From an uncultured Shewanella sp. (GTDB lineage: Bacteria > Pseudomonadota > Gammaproteobacteria > Enterobacterales > Shewanellaceae), in NCBI RefSeq assembly GCF_947491715.1, contig NZ_CANLKR010000013.1, positions 1 through 64,000 of the forward strand: 64,000 bases of DNA. Reading direction: 5' to 3'. Below, piece by piece: positions 1 through 9,238 of the stretch. Within the stretch, counting starts at the first letter, position 1. Every line of letters starts with the position of its first letter. The notes under the pieces were generated by a model. It was given only the letters and a program-made list of their open reading frames with translations, made no database searches and had not been told where the DNA came from. The translations under genes were made by a program, and so were the position numbers.

Positions 1-91
1 ACACAAACAGTAAAACACAAACAGTAAAACACAAACAGTAAAACACAAACAGTAAAACACAAACAGTAAAACACAAACAGTAAAACACAAA
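1..91. repeat. 14-bp tandem repeat array at the window edge
   Basis: Six perfect copies of the unit acacaaacagtaaa occupy 1-84, followed by a half copy to 91. The array starts at the first base of the window, so its true length is unknown. It lies upstream of the katB promoter region and encodes nothing obvious. Confidence 0.95.
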
Positions 92-428
92 AAAATAACA
101 AAATAACACATAGTTAATACATTCACGCCAAAAAAAAATTGAGTTTACTCAGACTCCCCTCCTCTCAATTGCTTATCTCAATCTTAAATTTTATCAAACG
201 AAATATTTTTCTCATCCGAAAAATCAAATTAACCATCTAATATAATTAAATTTTTAACTATTATATTAATGAAAGTCTTATTATATTACTAATATTCTCC
301 AAGATTTAATTTGTGTCTAATCGATTTTTTATATTCGAATAATCGATAAAAGCCGCTGCAATTAATTTGTTATATCGATAATAATTACCTGCATAAATTA
401 CTACGAAATATTGGCTTGGAGATTCATT
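92..428. other. katB upstream region with a palindromic site
   Basis: This is a very AT-rich non-coding stretch. The main visible structure is the 10-bp palindrome TATTCGAATA at 332-341, with ATCGAT hexamers on both sides (320-325 and 342-347). It sits about 85 bp upstream of the katB start, so it could be a regulator site for the catalase. It does not clearly match an OxyR, Fur or ArcA consensus by eye, so the regulator is not assigned. Confidence 0.4.
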
Positions 429-1934
429 ATGAAACTAACTAAAAGTATGGCCTGCTTATCAATCGGCCTCACACTCAGTGCGCAAGCAGATGTGATCACC
501 CGTGACAATGGTGCCCCAATTGGCGATAACCAAAACTCTACAACCGCAGGCAGCAATGGTCCCGTACTACTACAAGATGTGGCTCTCATCCAAAAACTTC
601 AGCGTTTTGCACGTGAACGCATTCCTGAAAGAGTGGTACATGCACGTGGTACTGGCGCGTATGGTGAATTTGTTTCAAGTGGAGATTTTAGTGAGCTCAC
701 TCGCTCTGCACCTTTTGCGCAAGCAGATAAAGTCACTCCTGTTTTTGTTCGCTTTTCAACAGTCATCCATTCCAAAGGCTCACCTGAAACCTTAAGGGAT
801 CCGCGAGGGTTTGCCACTAAATTTTACACTAATGAAGGCAATTGGGATTTGGTAGGAAACAACTTACCCGTGTTCTTCATTCGTGATGCCATTAAATTTC
901 CCGATATGGTGCACTCATTAAAACCATCACCAGTCACTAATTTACAAGATCCCAATCGATTTTTTGATTTTTTCAGTCATGAGCCTGGTTCAACCCACAT
1001 GCTCACTTGGGTTTACACTAACTTAGGTACCCCAGCAAGCTATCGAAAAATGGATGGTTGGGGTGTTCATGCTTACAAGTGGGTAAATAAAAATAATGAC
1101 GTAAATTACGTCAAATTTCATTGGAAGAGTCAACAAGGCGTTAAAGGCTTAAATAGTAAAGAAGTCGCCAAAATTCAAGGGAAAAGTTTCAATCACCTAA
1201 CCGATGATCTCTACACTGAAATTAATAAAGGAAATTTCCCTAAATGGGATCTATACGTTAAGGTGCTAAAACCACGTGACTTAACTAATTTCGACTATAA
1301 TCCGCTCGATGCCACCAAGATGTGGCTGAATATCCCTGAAATTAAAGTCGGCACCATGACTCTTAATCGCGTACCTAATAATTTTTTTCAAGAGACGGAA
1401 CAAGCTGCATTCGCTCCATCAAATTTAATACCCGGCATTGAGCCTTCTGAAGATCGTTTATTACAGGGCCGTATTTTCTCTTATGCGGATACTCAACTAT
1501 ATCGTTTAGGTGCCAATTTATCACAAATCCCAGTGAATCAGACAATTGCACCAGTAACAAATTACAATCAAGATGGAAAAAACAATAATGGCTATACACA
1601 GTCAAATGTGAATTACCAACCTAGTCGCCAAGTTGCTTTAACCGATGATGCACAATATAAAAGTGTCAACACACCAGTGAGTGGCAACATCCAACAATTA
1701 GCCATTAAAAAGCAAGATAACTTCACGCAAGCGGGTGTGTTATACCGAAGTTTATCCAAACAAGATCAAACAGATTTAATTGCGAACTTAGCAGGTGATC
1801 TGGGTCAAGTTAACAACCCTAAAATAAAATACATTATGTTGAGCTATTTCTACAAAGCTGATAGCGATTTCGGTCAACGACTCACTAAGGCAGTAAATGA
1901 GGACATATCCAAAGTTAAAATAATGAGCAAATAA
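429..1934 (+). CDS. katB: periplasmic haem catalase KatB
   Basis: This is a monofunctional haem catalase that converts hydrogen peroxide to water and oxygen. The start at 429 is chosen because GGAG precedes it by seven bases and it opens a clean Sec signal peptide of about 20 residues ending AQA, so the enzyme should be periplasmic. Family motifs are present: the distal His in VVHARGTGAYGEF (about residue 71), the NNLPVFFIRD segment with the distal Asn, and the proximal haem-ligand Tyr in RIFSYADTQLYRLG. The length of 501 residues fits small-subunit catalases. The gene is followed by a terminator-like hairpin and then ankB. That pairing is known from Pseudomonas aeruginosa, where AnkB supports KatB activity. 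Confidence 0.95.
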   Translation: MKLTKSMACLSIGLTLSAQADVITRDNGAPIGDNQNSTTAGSNGPVLLQDVALIQKLQRFARERIPERVVHARGTGAYGEFVSSGDFSELTRSAPFAQADKVTPVFVRFSTVIHSKGSPETLRDPRGFATKFYTNEGNWDLVGNNLPVFFIRDAIKFPDMVHSLKPSPVTNLQDPNRFFDFFSHEPGSTHMLTWVYTNLGTPASYRKMDGWGVHAYKWVNKNNDVNYVKFHWKSQQGVKGLNSKEVAKIQGKSFNHLTDDLYTEINKGNFPKWDLYVKVLKPRDLTNFDYNPLDATKMWLNIPEIKVGTMTLNRVPNNFFQETEQAAFAPSNLIPGIEPSEDRLLQGRIFSYADTQLYRLGANLSQIPVNQTIAPVTNYNQDGKNNNGYTQSNVNYQPSRQVALTDDAQYKSVNTPVSGNIQQLAIKKQDNFTQAGVLYRSLSKQDQTDLIANLAGDLGQVNNPKIKYIMLSYFYKADSDFGQRLTKAVNEDISKVKIMSK

Positions 1935-1954
1935 ACTCAATAAATTCAGTTCCT

Positions 1955-1986
1955 ATAAAGAGCCTATATACTTAATGGCTCTTTAT
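1955..1986 (+). terminator. hairpin between katB and ankB
   Basis: ATAAAGAGCC at 1955-1964 pairs perfectly with GGCTCTTTAT at 1977-1986 around a 12-base loop. Only a weak T tract follows. It probably attenuates transcription after katB, letting a fraction continue into ankB 33 bases downstream. Confidence 0.65.
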
Positions 1987-2018
1987 ATTTCATCTCTAAA
2001 TGAATAAGGGCAATTATT

Positions 2019-2519
2019 ATGAGATACTTTTTTACTTCTCTCATCATCATTAATGTGATCTTATTTGGCCTAGGTAATATCGTACAAGCCAAACCGGTTA
2101 ATATCCCTGTACAGAACACGGCCGCGAGCAACACTAATGACGCTGATATTAATCAACTGATTAATTATTTTTTTGCCGCAGCAAGAACAGGTGACAATAC
2201 AGTAATAAATCGCTTTTTAGAAGCAGGCTTTCCTATCAATCAAGTCAATAATCAAAGTTATACATCATTAATGGTTGCAGCCTATAATGGCCAATACAAA
2301 ACAACACAATTATTATTACAACATGGCGCCAATGCATGTATACAAGATAAACGAGGCAACACCGCCATTATGGGGGCCCTCATTAAGGCTGAAGTGAGTA
2401 TTGCCCGTCTACTTTACGCCCAAAAATGTGATGAGACATTAACCAATAAATCAGGTTTGACTGTTGAAGAATTTGCACAATATTGGGGACAATCTGAAGC
2501 ACTGAATGTGACTCAATAA
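2019..2519 (+). CDS. ankB: exported ankyrin-repeat protein, AnkB type
   Basis: A 166-residue protein with an N-terminal signal peptide (residues 1-24, ending VQA) and about three ankyrin repeats between residues 45 and 155. The clearest repeat is around YTSLMVAAYNGQYKT and LLLQHGANA. Ankyrin repeats are binding modules without catalytic residues. The position directly after the periplasmic catalase gene, on the same strand, matches katB-ankB pairs in pseudomonads, where AnkB is thought to protect or stabilise the catalase. AAGGG eight bases upstream supports the start. Confidence 0.85.
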   Translation: MRYFFTSLIIINVILFGLGNIVQAKPVNIPVQNTAASNTNDADINQLINYFFAAARTGDNTVINRFLEAGFPINQVNNQSYTSLMVAAYNGQYKTTQLLLQHGANACIQDKRGNTAIMGALIKAEVSIARLLYAQKCDETLTNKSGLTVEEFAQYWGQSEALNVTQ

Positions 2520-2628
2520 TAACAAGGAACCAACATTAATAACGCTCAATCATTAATGAGTCCCTCATTCAAAAGTAAACAAGCAAGATACTGTGTTATT
2601 GAGAGCGTATTTTATTATGTAGACAGCA

Positions 2629-3123
2629 TCAGGAAAAGTTAAATGCCAGCACTTGCAAACAAAACAGAGCAAGGATCCCGGCTAGGACATCATCAATCAT
2701 GATCCCAAATCCCGCATGAACATGTTTGTCTAACCAACGTATCGGCCAAGGTTTTAGTATGTCAAAAAAGCGAAATAACCCAAAACCGATCACCAACCAT
2801 AACAAGCCAGCGGGCGCAGCAATCATAGTGATCAATAAGCCAATGATTTCATCCCATACGATAGCGCCATGATCATGCACTTGCATATCCTTTGCCGCTT
2901 TACCACAGATATAAACGCCCGCAATCGTCCCCACAACAATACAGAGTATATACACAGAAAAACTTAACTGCATCATCAATAAGTACAGGGGGATCGCTGC
3001 TAATGTACCAAAAGTGCCTGGGGCTTTCGCTGCTAAACCTGAGCCAAAACCTAGCGCCAAGAAATGAATAGGATTACGTAAGGATAGACGTAATAATGCT
3101 TTATCTTTAGAAAGTAAATTCAT
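2629..3123 (-). CDS. pgpA: phosphatidylglycerophosphatase A
   Basis: This inner-membrane lipid phosphatase removes phosphate from phosphatidylglycerophosphate to make phosphatidylglycerol. The N-terminal segment FGSGLAAKAPGTFGTL and the acidic segment WDEIIGLLITM are characteristic of PgpA. Several hydrophobic helices fill the rest of the 164 residues, the usual family length. It directly abuts thiL, whose stop is at 3124, so the two are cotranscribed as in E. coli and most gammaproteobacteria. Confidence 0.95.
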   Translation of the reverse strand: MNLLSKDKALLRLSLRNPIHFLALGFGSGLAAKAPGTFGTLAAIPLYLLMMQLSFSVYILCIVVGTIAGVYICGKAAKDMQVHDHGAIVWDEIIGLLITMIAAPAGLLWLVIGFGLFRFFDILKPWPIRWLDKHVHAGFGIMIDDVLAGILALFCLQVLAFNFS

Positions 3124-4092
3124 TTAAAAGTGCTCAAATCCATAATGAGTGGTTTCAAAATCTTGTCCGTTACGCTGTAATGTTAATTGCTCACCCGTTG
3201 TGATTTGACCAACCTTAGAAAATGTCACACCCGCTTGGGCCAAAGAGGTTTCTAATGCGCCTTTTTGCGATTCAGGCACCGTAAACAGTAATTCATAGTC
3301 TTCTCCTCCAGTTAAAGCATAGCTTAACGCATCATCAAGAGAAACCACATTTTGCAAAGCAGCCGACAAGGGTAATGCATCTACATCAATCACCGCCCCC
3401 ACGTGAGAAGCTTTAATGACATGCTTAAGATCAGAAACTAAGCCATCAGATAAATCAATAGCACTCGTGGCTAATTGACGTAAAGACTGGCCAGCTAACA
3501 CGCGAGGAGTCGGGTAGTAATGCCTTTTTATTAAATAGGCCTCATCCACAGCATTCGCTGTAATTTTACCTTGTAAAATAGCTAAGCCTAACGCGGAATC
3601 GCCTAAGGTACCTGTCACATAAATCCAATCCCCATTTCGAGCACCACTTCGTGTTAACGCTTGATCTTTACTCACTTTACCATTTATGGTGATACAAATA
3701 CTTCTCGGGCCGCGCGTCGTATCCCCCCCAATCAAAGATACCCCATAATATTGAGCCGCTTCAAATAAACCATCACTGAATTCACCCAGCCAAGATTCAT
3801 CGACTTCAGGCAATGTGATGGCCAAGGTCATCCAAGCAGGTTCTGCTCCCATAGCCGCTAAATCCGATAAATTAACCGCTAATGATTTGTACCCTAACGC
3901 ATGAGCAGGAATATCTTTATAAAAATGCACACCTTCCACTAACATGTCACAAGATATCGCAATCGATTTGTTTTCTGTTGCTTCTACTAGAGCACAATCA
4001 TCACCAATCCCTAAGCTAACATCTCGACGCGGGGAAGAACGACTGGTAAAAAAGCGTTCAATTAATTGAAATTCTTTCACAATAGCAATCAC
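3124..4092 (-). CDS. thiL: thiamine-monophosphate kinase
   Basis: This enzyme phosphorylates thiamine monophosphate to the cofactor thiamine diphosphate. GIGDDCALVE near residue 28 and the GGDTTRG segment near residue 120 are the Mg/ATP-binding motifs of the AIR-synthase-like fold. The length of 322 residues is standard. The start is uncertain: GTG at 4092 gives MIAIVKEFQLI, while GTG at 4080 gives MKEFQLI, which aligns better with E. coli ThiL. Neither has a good ribosome site. An intrinsic terminator separates it from nusB, so expression may rely on read-through. Confidence 0.93.
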   Translation of the reverse strand: MIAIVKEFQLIERFFTSRSSPRRDVSLGIGDDCALVEATENKSIAISCDMLVEGVHFYKDIPAHALGYKSLAVNLSDLAAMGAEPAWMTLAITLPEVDESWLGEFSDGLFEAAQYYGVSLIGGDTTRGPRSICITINGKVSKDQALTRSGARNGDWIYVTGTLGDSALGLAILQGKITANAVDEAYLIKRHYYPTPRVLAGQSLRQLATSAIDLSDGLVSDLKHVIKASHVGAVIDVDALPLSAALQNVVSLDDALSYALTGGEDYELLFTVPESQKGALETSLAQAGVTFSKVGQITTGEQLTLQRNGQDFETTHYGFEHF

Positions 4093-4111
4093 ATTTATAA
4101 AATATTAAGCT

Positions 4112-4141
4112 AAAAAAAACGGCATCCTTAAGATACCGTTT
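4112..4141 (-). terminator. intrinsic terminator after nusB
   Basis: Read on the minus strand, AACGGTATC and GATGCCGTT form a nine-base stem with one mismatch around a five-base loop, followed directly by eight Ts. It lies between the nusB stop and thiL, so it should end or attenuate the rib-nusB transcript. Confidence 0.8.
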
Positions 4142-4145
4142 CCAT

Positions 4146-4553
4146 TTATTTTTTACGTCCCACTATCTTATCAAGTATTCCATTGACAAATTTATGGCCG
4201 TCTTCAGCACCAAAAGCTTTCGTAAGCTCTATTGCTTCATTAATGGCCACTTTATAAGGAACGTCTTTACGATAAGTTAACTCAAAAGTCGTTAATCGTA
4301 AAATGGCTTTTTCAACCGGATCCACTTCGTCTAGTGGACGTTCCAAATGAGGAGCAATAAGCTCATCTAATTGGCTTTTCTTCGTCGCTACTCCCGTGAA
4401 TAACTCACGAAAATAAGCGACATCAACGCCCTCTACAACATGTTCAGTTAAAAATTCATGTTCAACATCGGCAACATTGTTACCACTTAATTGCCAAGAA
4501 TAAATAGCCTGAACGGCTAAACGGCGGGCCTTGCGGCGCTCAGAAGGCTTCAT
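4146..4553 (-). CDS. nusB: transcription antitermination factor NusB
   Basis: NusB binds boxA RNA together with NusE (ribosomal protein S10) and supports antitermination on rRNA operons. The opening [20 protein letters not shown] and the segment [17 protein letters not shown] are signature NusB sequences. The length of 135 residues is normal. It lies 15 bases downstream of ribH, which is the common proteobacterial order. A strong terminator follows its stop. Confidence 0.96.
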   Translation of the reverse strand: MKPSERRKARRLAVQAIYSWQLSGNNVADVEHEFLTEHVVEGVDVAYFRELFTGVATKKSQLDELIAPHLERPLDEVDPVEKAILRLTTFELTYRKDVPYKVAINEAIELTKAFGAEDGHKFVNGILDKIVGRKK

Positions 4554-4568
4554 TACTGGTTCCTAATC

Positions 4569-5045
4569 TTACAACTGTGCTTCAAGTTCTTGCAGTACGT
4601 TAACCATTTCAAGCAAACTTAGTGCAGCTTCGCTGCCTTTATTGCCAGCTTTAGTACCAGAACGTTCAATCGCTTGCTCTATGGTATCTGTAGTTAATAC
4701 GCCAAATGCAACGGGAAGATCATATTCAAGTGCAACTTGAGCCAATCCTTTATTACATTCACCTGCAACAAAATCAAAATGGGGAGTGCCACCACGGATC
4801 ACTGCACCCAGTGCAATAATACCATCAAATTTAGCACTTGCCGCCACACGGCGAGCGGCTAAAGGCAGCTCAACAGCACCAGGAACACGTACTACAGTGA
4901 TATTTTCATCTGCAACTTGTCCAAAGCGCTTAAGTGTATCCACCGCCCCTTCAAGTAAACTTTCAACAAGAAAGCTGTTGAAACGCGATATTACAATCGC
5001 AACCTTGGCATTTTTTGCTTCGATATTACCTTGCACTACGTTCAT
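4569..5045 (-). CDS. ribH: 6,7-dimethyl-8-ribityllumazine synthase
   Basis: This enzyme condenses the RibD product 5-amino-6-ribitylaminouracil with the RibB product 3,4-dihydroxybutanone 4-phosphate to give lumazine. Motifs visible are [14 protein letters not shown] near the N-terminus, [11 protein letters not shown], and [16 protein letters not shown] containing the catalytic His. The second of two adjacent ATGs (5045) is preferred because AGGTAG then lies five bases away. It is part of the minus-strand riboflavin run between ribBX and nusB. Confidence 0.95.
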   Translation of the reverse strand: MNVVQGNIEAKNAKVAIVISRFNSFLVESLLEGAVDTLKRFGQVADENITVVRVPGAVELPLAARRVAASAKFDGIIALGAVIRGGTPHFDFVAGECNKGLAQVALEYDLPVAFGVLTTDTIEQAIERSGTKAGNKGSEAALSLLEMVNVLQELEAQL

Positions 5046-5202
5046 CATTCTACCTAAAATTAGCTTAATTACCCAGCATAAGGGCGGAGAAGGCGGTATG
5101 ATACCACAGCCATCCTCAGTGATCCTTATGCAATTTATATGAAATCTGTTAACTGACTTTTTATCATCCCTAAGACTTGGAATAACTCAAATCAAAAGAC
5201 AA

Positions 5203-6306
5203 TTAATCTGCAATATACTCTGTGACTTCTAATCCAAAACCTGAAAGTGAATGATAACGCTTAGGCGAGCTCAACAAACGCATTGTTGTCACGCCAATAT
5301 CCGCTAGAATTTGCGATCCCACTCCCACACGCCGTGACGTCCCCGTCCATTTAGCGGAGCTTGGAGCTTGGCCGCCATCTTCTGCCGCAAAGGCTTTTAC
5401 TTTTGACAGAATATCATCATTAGTTTCATGGTTAGCCAATAACACTAACACACCACCTTCTTGAGCAATACGCTGCATGGCCTTATCAAGTGGCCAGCTA
5501 CGCTGCTGATTCCTTTCTGAATATAATAAGTCATTAAAGGTGTTTTGCAGATGCACCCGCACTAATGCACCTTCCTTCACTTCACCTTTCACTAATGCAT
5601 AATGCAGCTGGTTGTCAATAGTGTCTTTAAAAGTGATCATTTCAAACTCACCGAAACGCGTAGGTAATTGGCACTTACCTTCGCGAACAACCGTCGTTTC
5701 TTTCGTATTGCGATATTCAATTAAATCGGCAATAGTGCCCATTTTGATGTCATGTTTTTCAGAAAAAACTTCTAAATCGGGACACCTCGCCATTGTGCCA
5801 TCTTCATTTAGAATCTCAACAATGACGCCAGAAGGTTCAAATCCTGCTAAACGCGCTAAATCACAACCCGCTTCCGTATGACCTGCACGAATAAGTACGC
5901 CCCCTTCTTGAGACATTAAGGGGAAAATATGCCCAGGTTGCACTAAATCCGCCGCTTTGGCATCTTTGGCAACAGCCGCTTTGACTGTCACGGCACGATC
6001 TTGAGCTGAAATGCCGGTCGTCACCCCTTTTGCGGCTTCTATTGATACCGTAAAGTTAGTCGAAAACTGCGCATTATTATTACTCACCATTAAAGGAAGG
6101 TTTAACTGCTTACAGCGTGCTTCTGTTAACGTTTGACAAATCAAGCCTCGACCGTATGTGGCCATAAAATTAATTGCTTCAGGTGTCACGCAATCAGCAG
6201 CCATAATAAGATCGCCTTCATTTTCACGGTCTTCGTCATCCATGAGGATCACCATTTTTCCGAGACGAATATCTTCGATGATCTCTTCTATACTGTGTAA
6301 TGCCAT
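5203..6306 (-). CDS. ribBX: RibBX: DHBP synthase fused to a degenerate GTP cyclohydrolase II domain
   Basis: The N-terminal half (about residues 1-205) is 3,4-dihydroxy-2-butanone-4-phosphate synthase, with [11 protein letters not shown] and the [16 protein letters not shown] substrate and metal site. The C-terminal half (about 210-367) is in the position of RibA but lacks the zinc-binding cysteine triad and the GDVFGS-type segment. It should therefore have no GTP cyclohydrolase II activity. This matches the RibBX variant described in Shewanella and other Proteobacteria. A separate ribA is expected elsewhere in the genome. The start at 6306 opens [10 protein letters not shown], as in homologues. 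Confidence 0.92.
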   Translation of the reverse strand: MALHSIEEIIEDIRLGKMVILMDDEDRENEGDLIMAADCVTPEAINFMATYGRGLICQTLTEARCKQLNLPLMVSNNNAQFSTNFTVSIEAAKGVTTGISAQDRAVTVKAAVAKDAKAADLVQPGHIFPLMSQEGGVLIRAGHTEAGCDLARLAGFEPSGVIVEILNEDGTMARCPDLEVFSEKHDIKMGTIADLIEYRNTKETTVVREGKCQLPTRFGEFEMITFKDTIDNQLHYALVKGEVKEGALVRVHLQNTFNDLLYSERNQQRSWPLDKAMQRIAQEGGVLVLLANHETNDDILSKVKAFAAEDGGQAPSSAKWTGTSRRVGVGSQILADIGVTTMRLLSSPKRYHSLSGFGLEVTEYIAD

Positions 6307-6440
6307 TAGTCGAACCTTATCGTTATTTAGCTACGAAACAATAATGTGTTATTCATTATCTTCACGAAATCAATAAACTCTCATCGCCGTAGACCAGTCA
6401 TTAAAAATACATTTCTATTAATTTGCTATCAAAAAACTAT

Positions 6441-7106
6441 CTACTTCAAGAAACCAGAGCGTGCTAACAAATCCATTGTCACCCCCTCTCCTCCACTAGA
6501 AGCGGCATTGTCACCACTAAACTGCATCAACCTTTCTAAATGCCGAGCAATCAAGTCCACTTCAAGATTAACACTGTCACCCATTTTTAAATCAACCAGC
6601 GTGGTTTCTGCGGCGGTATGAGGCACTATGGTTAGCCGAAATTGATGCTCAGCCACTTCGTTCACCGTTAAACTCACACCGTCTATGGTTATCGAACCTT
6701 TATGAGCAATATAACGAGAAAGCTCCTTGGGCGCACTCAACCAAAACTCAATGGCCTTACCTCTAAACTGTCTCTCATCGACTTGAGCGACGCCATCAAC
6801 ATGGCCACTCACCATATGCCCCCCTAAACGCGTCATAGGCGTGACGGCTTTTTCAAGGTTCACTTTTGTGCCCACTTGATAATGAGCAAAACCTGTTAGT
6901 TCAACGGTCTCTGCTGAAATATCGGCAACATAGCCGTCATTTAAGCACTCAACAACCGTCAAACAAACGCCATTAGTGGCAATACTGTCACCTAATTTCA
7001 CATCGCTTAAATCAAGCTTCCCACTGGCCACCGTTAAACGAATATCTCCACCACGACGTTCTATTTTTCGCAATGTTCCAACAGACTCAATAATTCCAGT
7101 AAACAT
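6441..7106 (-). CDS. ribE: riboflavin synthase alpha chain
   Basis: Riboflavin synthase dismutates two lumazine molecules to riboflavin plus the RibD product. Two tandem lumazine-binding repeats are visible: MFTGIIESVGTL at residue 1 and the second beginning near GGHMVSGHVDGVA at about residue 95. Active-site segments NGVCLTVV and DGVSLTVNEV occur once in each repeat. The length of 221 residues is normal. A MITE-like element lies between this gene and ribD upstream, so cotranscription with ribD depends on reading through it. Confidence 0.95.
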   Translation of the reverse strand: MFTGIIESVGTLRKIERRGGDIRLTVASGKLDLSDVKLGDSIATNGVCLTVVECLNDGYVADISAETVELTGFAHYQVGTKVNLEKAVTPMTRLGGHMVSGHVDGVAQVDERQFRGKAIEFWLSAPKELSRYIAHKGSITIDGVSLTVNEVAEHQFRLTIVPHTAAETTLVDLKMGDSVNLEVDLIARHLERLMQFSGDNAASSGGEGVTMDLLARSGFLK

Positions 7107-7124
7107 ATTAATTACTCAGTTTCT

Positions 7125-7389
7125 AGGGCCTGTTGATCTTTCGTGGTTAAATTATGTCCGAGATAAACGTGTTTTAATCGCGGCGGGAGGGGTGACGCCT
7201 AGTGACCTAAGCAAATGCCTCCCAACAAAGAGTAAAACACGTTTAGCCGGATCCTACGGACAGCATTTGTGGCTCCTTTCTACGGCGTTATCGCTCATTT
7301 ATGTAGAATAACTACACCACACAAGCTCTGCCTTGTATAAAGAACCCACAATCTGCTGCAGAAATCATCACCAAAGTTCAACAGGTCCT
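7125..7389. mobile_element. MITE-like element between ribD and ribE
   Basis: The 325-base gap between ribE and ribD is filled by a 265-bp element whose ends are imperfect terminal inverted repeats. The left end agggcctgttgatcttt (7125-7141) matches the reverse complement of the right end at 7373-7389 in 15 of 17 positions. No transposase is encoded. I see no clear target duplication. Its base composition is more GC-rich than nearby intergenic DNA. Confidence 0.75.
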
Positions 7390-7431
7390 CGGTAAATCCA
7401 CAATCAAAATAAGCATTAATCACTTTCTTCA

Positions 7432-8550
7432 CTAACTCAGTTTGAGCGTTAAACGGGTATCCAGTCCCACCTTACGTTCATCAACTAATGTCATTGAAGG
7501 CAACATCGCCATTGAGCCATATTCAGGTAGTGATAATAAATTTCGTCCTTTATCGCCGAGTATTTTAATCGCTTGATAAAGCACCAGTTCATCGGCTAAG
7601 CCCTCGGCCATAAATGCTCCTGCTAAGGTCGCTCCCGCCTCGACTAGCACGCTATGGCATAAGGTGCTCAAATGTTCTAATAATTTCGCTAAATCGACGC
7701 GTCCATCAATCGAGGGCAATAATAGATGACTTACATAATCAGGCCATGCTTGACGAACCTCATCTGGATAAGGGATACAAGAGACCAGTAAAATAGGGCT
7801 TTGAATGTCAAATAACGCCATTTTTTCAGGCAATCTTGCACGACTGTCCAGTATCACTCGAATAGGCTGTATTAAATCATTTTCAGATAATGCATGGGTT
7901 AATTCCCCCAGTTCATTATAACGCACATTTAATTGAGGATTATCCGCTAATACCGTTTCAATGCCCGTCACCAGCGCCCCATGTCTTGCTCTGAGTCTTT
8001 GTACATCGCGGCGAGACTCAGGTCCTGTGATCCATTTTGATACCCCATTAGACAAAGCTGTTTTACCGTCTAAACTTGCGGCAAGTTTCACTGTCACCCA
8101 AGGTAATTTTTTGGCCATAGACTTCATAAAACCTTTATTCAGTTTTATCGCCTCTGGGCCTAATAATCCCACAGACACTTGAATACCCGCATCTTGTAAC
8201 ATCGCAATGCCACGTCCTTTCACTTTAGGGTTAGGATCTTCTGTTGCGATCACCACTCGAGTGACACCAGCCTGAATTAACCCCTTAGCACAGGGAGGGG
8301 TTCTGCCGTAATGACTACAAGGTTCTAAAGTGACATAAGCCGTACAACCTTTGGCTTTAACGCCGGCTTGAGCCAAAGCATGGACTTCAGCATGAGGGCC
8401 ACCCGCTTTGATATGATATCCTTCTCCTATCACTTCGTCGCCTTGCGCTAATACACAGCCAACACTCGGATTAGGCCGAGTAGTATAAATACCTTTACGT
8501 GCTAAGGTTAACGCACGACTCATCATCTTAATATCTTGAATTGACCACAT
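7432..8550 (-). CDS. ribD: bifunctional riboflavin deaminase/reductase RibD
   Basis: RibD performs the second and third committed steps of riboflavin synthesis. The N-terminal deaminase (residues 1-145) has the zinc motif GGPHAEVHAL and the paired-cysteine segment TLEPCSHYGRTPPC. The C-terminal reductase (about 150-372) binds NADPH, with ITGPESRRDVQRLRA and a VEAGATLAGAF glycine turn. The length of 372 residues is normal. It sits 109 bases downstream of nrdR, the standard gammaproteobacterial order. Confidence 0.96.
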   Translation of the reverse strand: MWSIQDIKMMSRALTLARKGIYTTRPNPSVGCVLAQGDEVIGEGYHIKAGGPHAEVHALAQAGVKAKGCTAYVTLEPCSHYGRTPPCAKGLIQAGVTRVVIATEDPNPKVKGRGIAMLQDAGIQVSVGLLGPEAIKLNKGFMKSMAKKLPWVTVKLAASLDGKTALSNGVSKWITGPESRRDVQRLRARHGALVTGIETVLADNPQLNVRYNELGELTHALSENDLIQPIRVILDSRARLPEKMALFDIQSPILLVSCIPYPDEVRQAWPDYVSHLLLPSIDGRVDLAKLLEHLSTLCHSVLVEAGATLAGAFMAEGLADELVLYQAIKILGDKGRNLLSLPEYGSMAMLPSMTLVDERKVGLDTRLTLKLS

Positions 8551-8659
8551 TTTTAATCCATGTCACAAACCCATACTTCACTCTATATAGCAAATGGGTA
8601 TCAAAGTTTACCTTAAATACAATGCCAGATACTTATCCCTAAGCCTTTTGACACTGTAC

Positions 8660-9109
8660 TCATTTTTGTAATTTAGCAATCGCATCACCAAATTCAGACA
8701 CATCTTCAAACGCTCTATACACTGAAGCGAACCGAATATACGCCACCTTATCGAGATCCACCAGCTGATCCATCATTAAATTACCAATCATTTGCGACTT
8801 AATTTCACGCTCACCTGTGGCTCTTAAGGTCGATTTAATTTGCGTAATGGACTTTTCAATTTGATCCATCGACACAGGTCTTTTTTCTACCGACCTCAAC
8901 ATTCCCGCTCTTAACTTCGCTTCATCAAAGGGTTGTCGGCTGCCATCTTGTTTCACTACGCGAGGCATAACCAGCTCAGCCCCTTCAAATGTCGTGTACC
9001 TCTCATGACATTTCACACACTCTCGGCGGCGGCGTACCTGATGACCATCAGCAACCAACCGTGAATCAATAACCTTTGTATCCGTTGCACTACAAAATGG
9101 ACAATGCAT
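8660..9109 (-). CDS. nrdR: transcriptional repressor NrdR
   Basis: NrdR represses ribonucleotide reductase operons in response to ATP/dATP. The zinc ribbon is formed by CPFC at residues 3-6 and [12 protein letters not shown] near residue 31. An ATP-cone domain follows, opening [16 protein letters not shown]. The length of 149 residues and the neighbours glyA and ribD are typical. A strong glyA terminator lies just upstream of its start. Confidence 0.97.
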   Translation of the reverse strand: MHCPFCSATDTKVIDSRLVADGHQVRRRRECVKCHERYTTFEGAELVMPRVVKQDGSRQPFDEAKLRAGMLRSVEKRPVSMDQIEKSITQIKSTLRATGEREIKSQMIGNLMMDQLVDLDKVAYIRFASVYRAFEDVSEFGDAIAKLQK

Positions 9110-9164
9110 TCAAGCCTCCAGCCAATTAACAATCCAAACCTACCGGCTTGAGTGCCGAATTAAA

Positions 9165-9193
9165 TAAAAAAATAGCCGCATAAATGCGGCTAT
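9165..9193 (-). terminator. intrinsic terminator of glyA
   Basis: On the minus strand ATAGCCGCAT and ATGCGGCTAT form a perfect ten-base stem around a two-base gap, followed by seven Ts. It lies 46 bases past the glyA stop, so nrdR must use its own promoter or read-through. Confidence 0.88.
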
Positions 9194-9238
9194 AACAGTT
9201 TACCTTATTTACGGTACTTATTTAACCATTAAAGAAGC

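Noticed and set aside
1..91. CRISPR repeats at the left edge
   Set aside because: The 14-bp units are directly joined without spacers.
5203..6306. Bifunctional RibBA
   Set aside because: The C-terminal domain lacks the zinc-binding cysteines of GTP cyclohydrolase II, so it is called RibBX.
6307..6440. FMN riboswitch upstream of ribBX
   Set aside because: I looked for the RFN conserved core on the minus strand and did not find it.
7125..7389. A small gene in the ribD-ribE gap
   Set aside because: The only open frame runs across the MITE-like element and into ribE on the other strand, with no ribosome site or recognisable motif.
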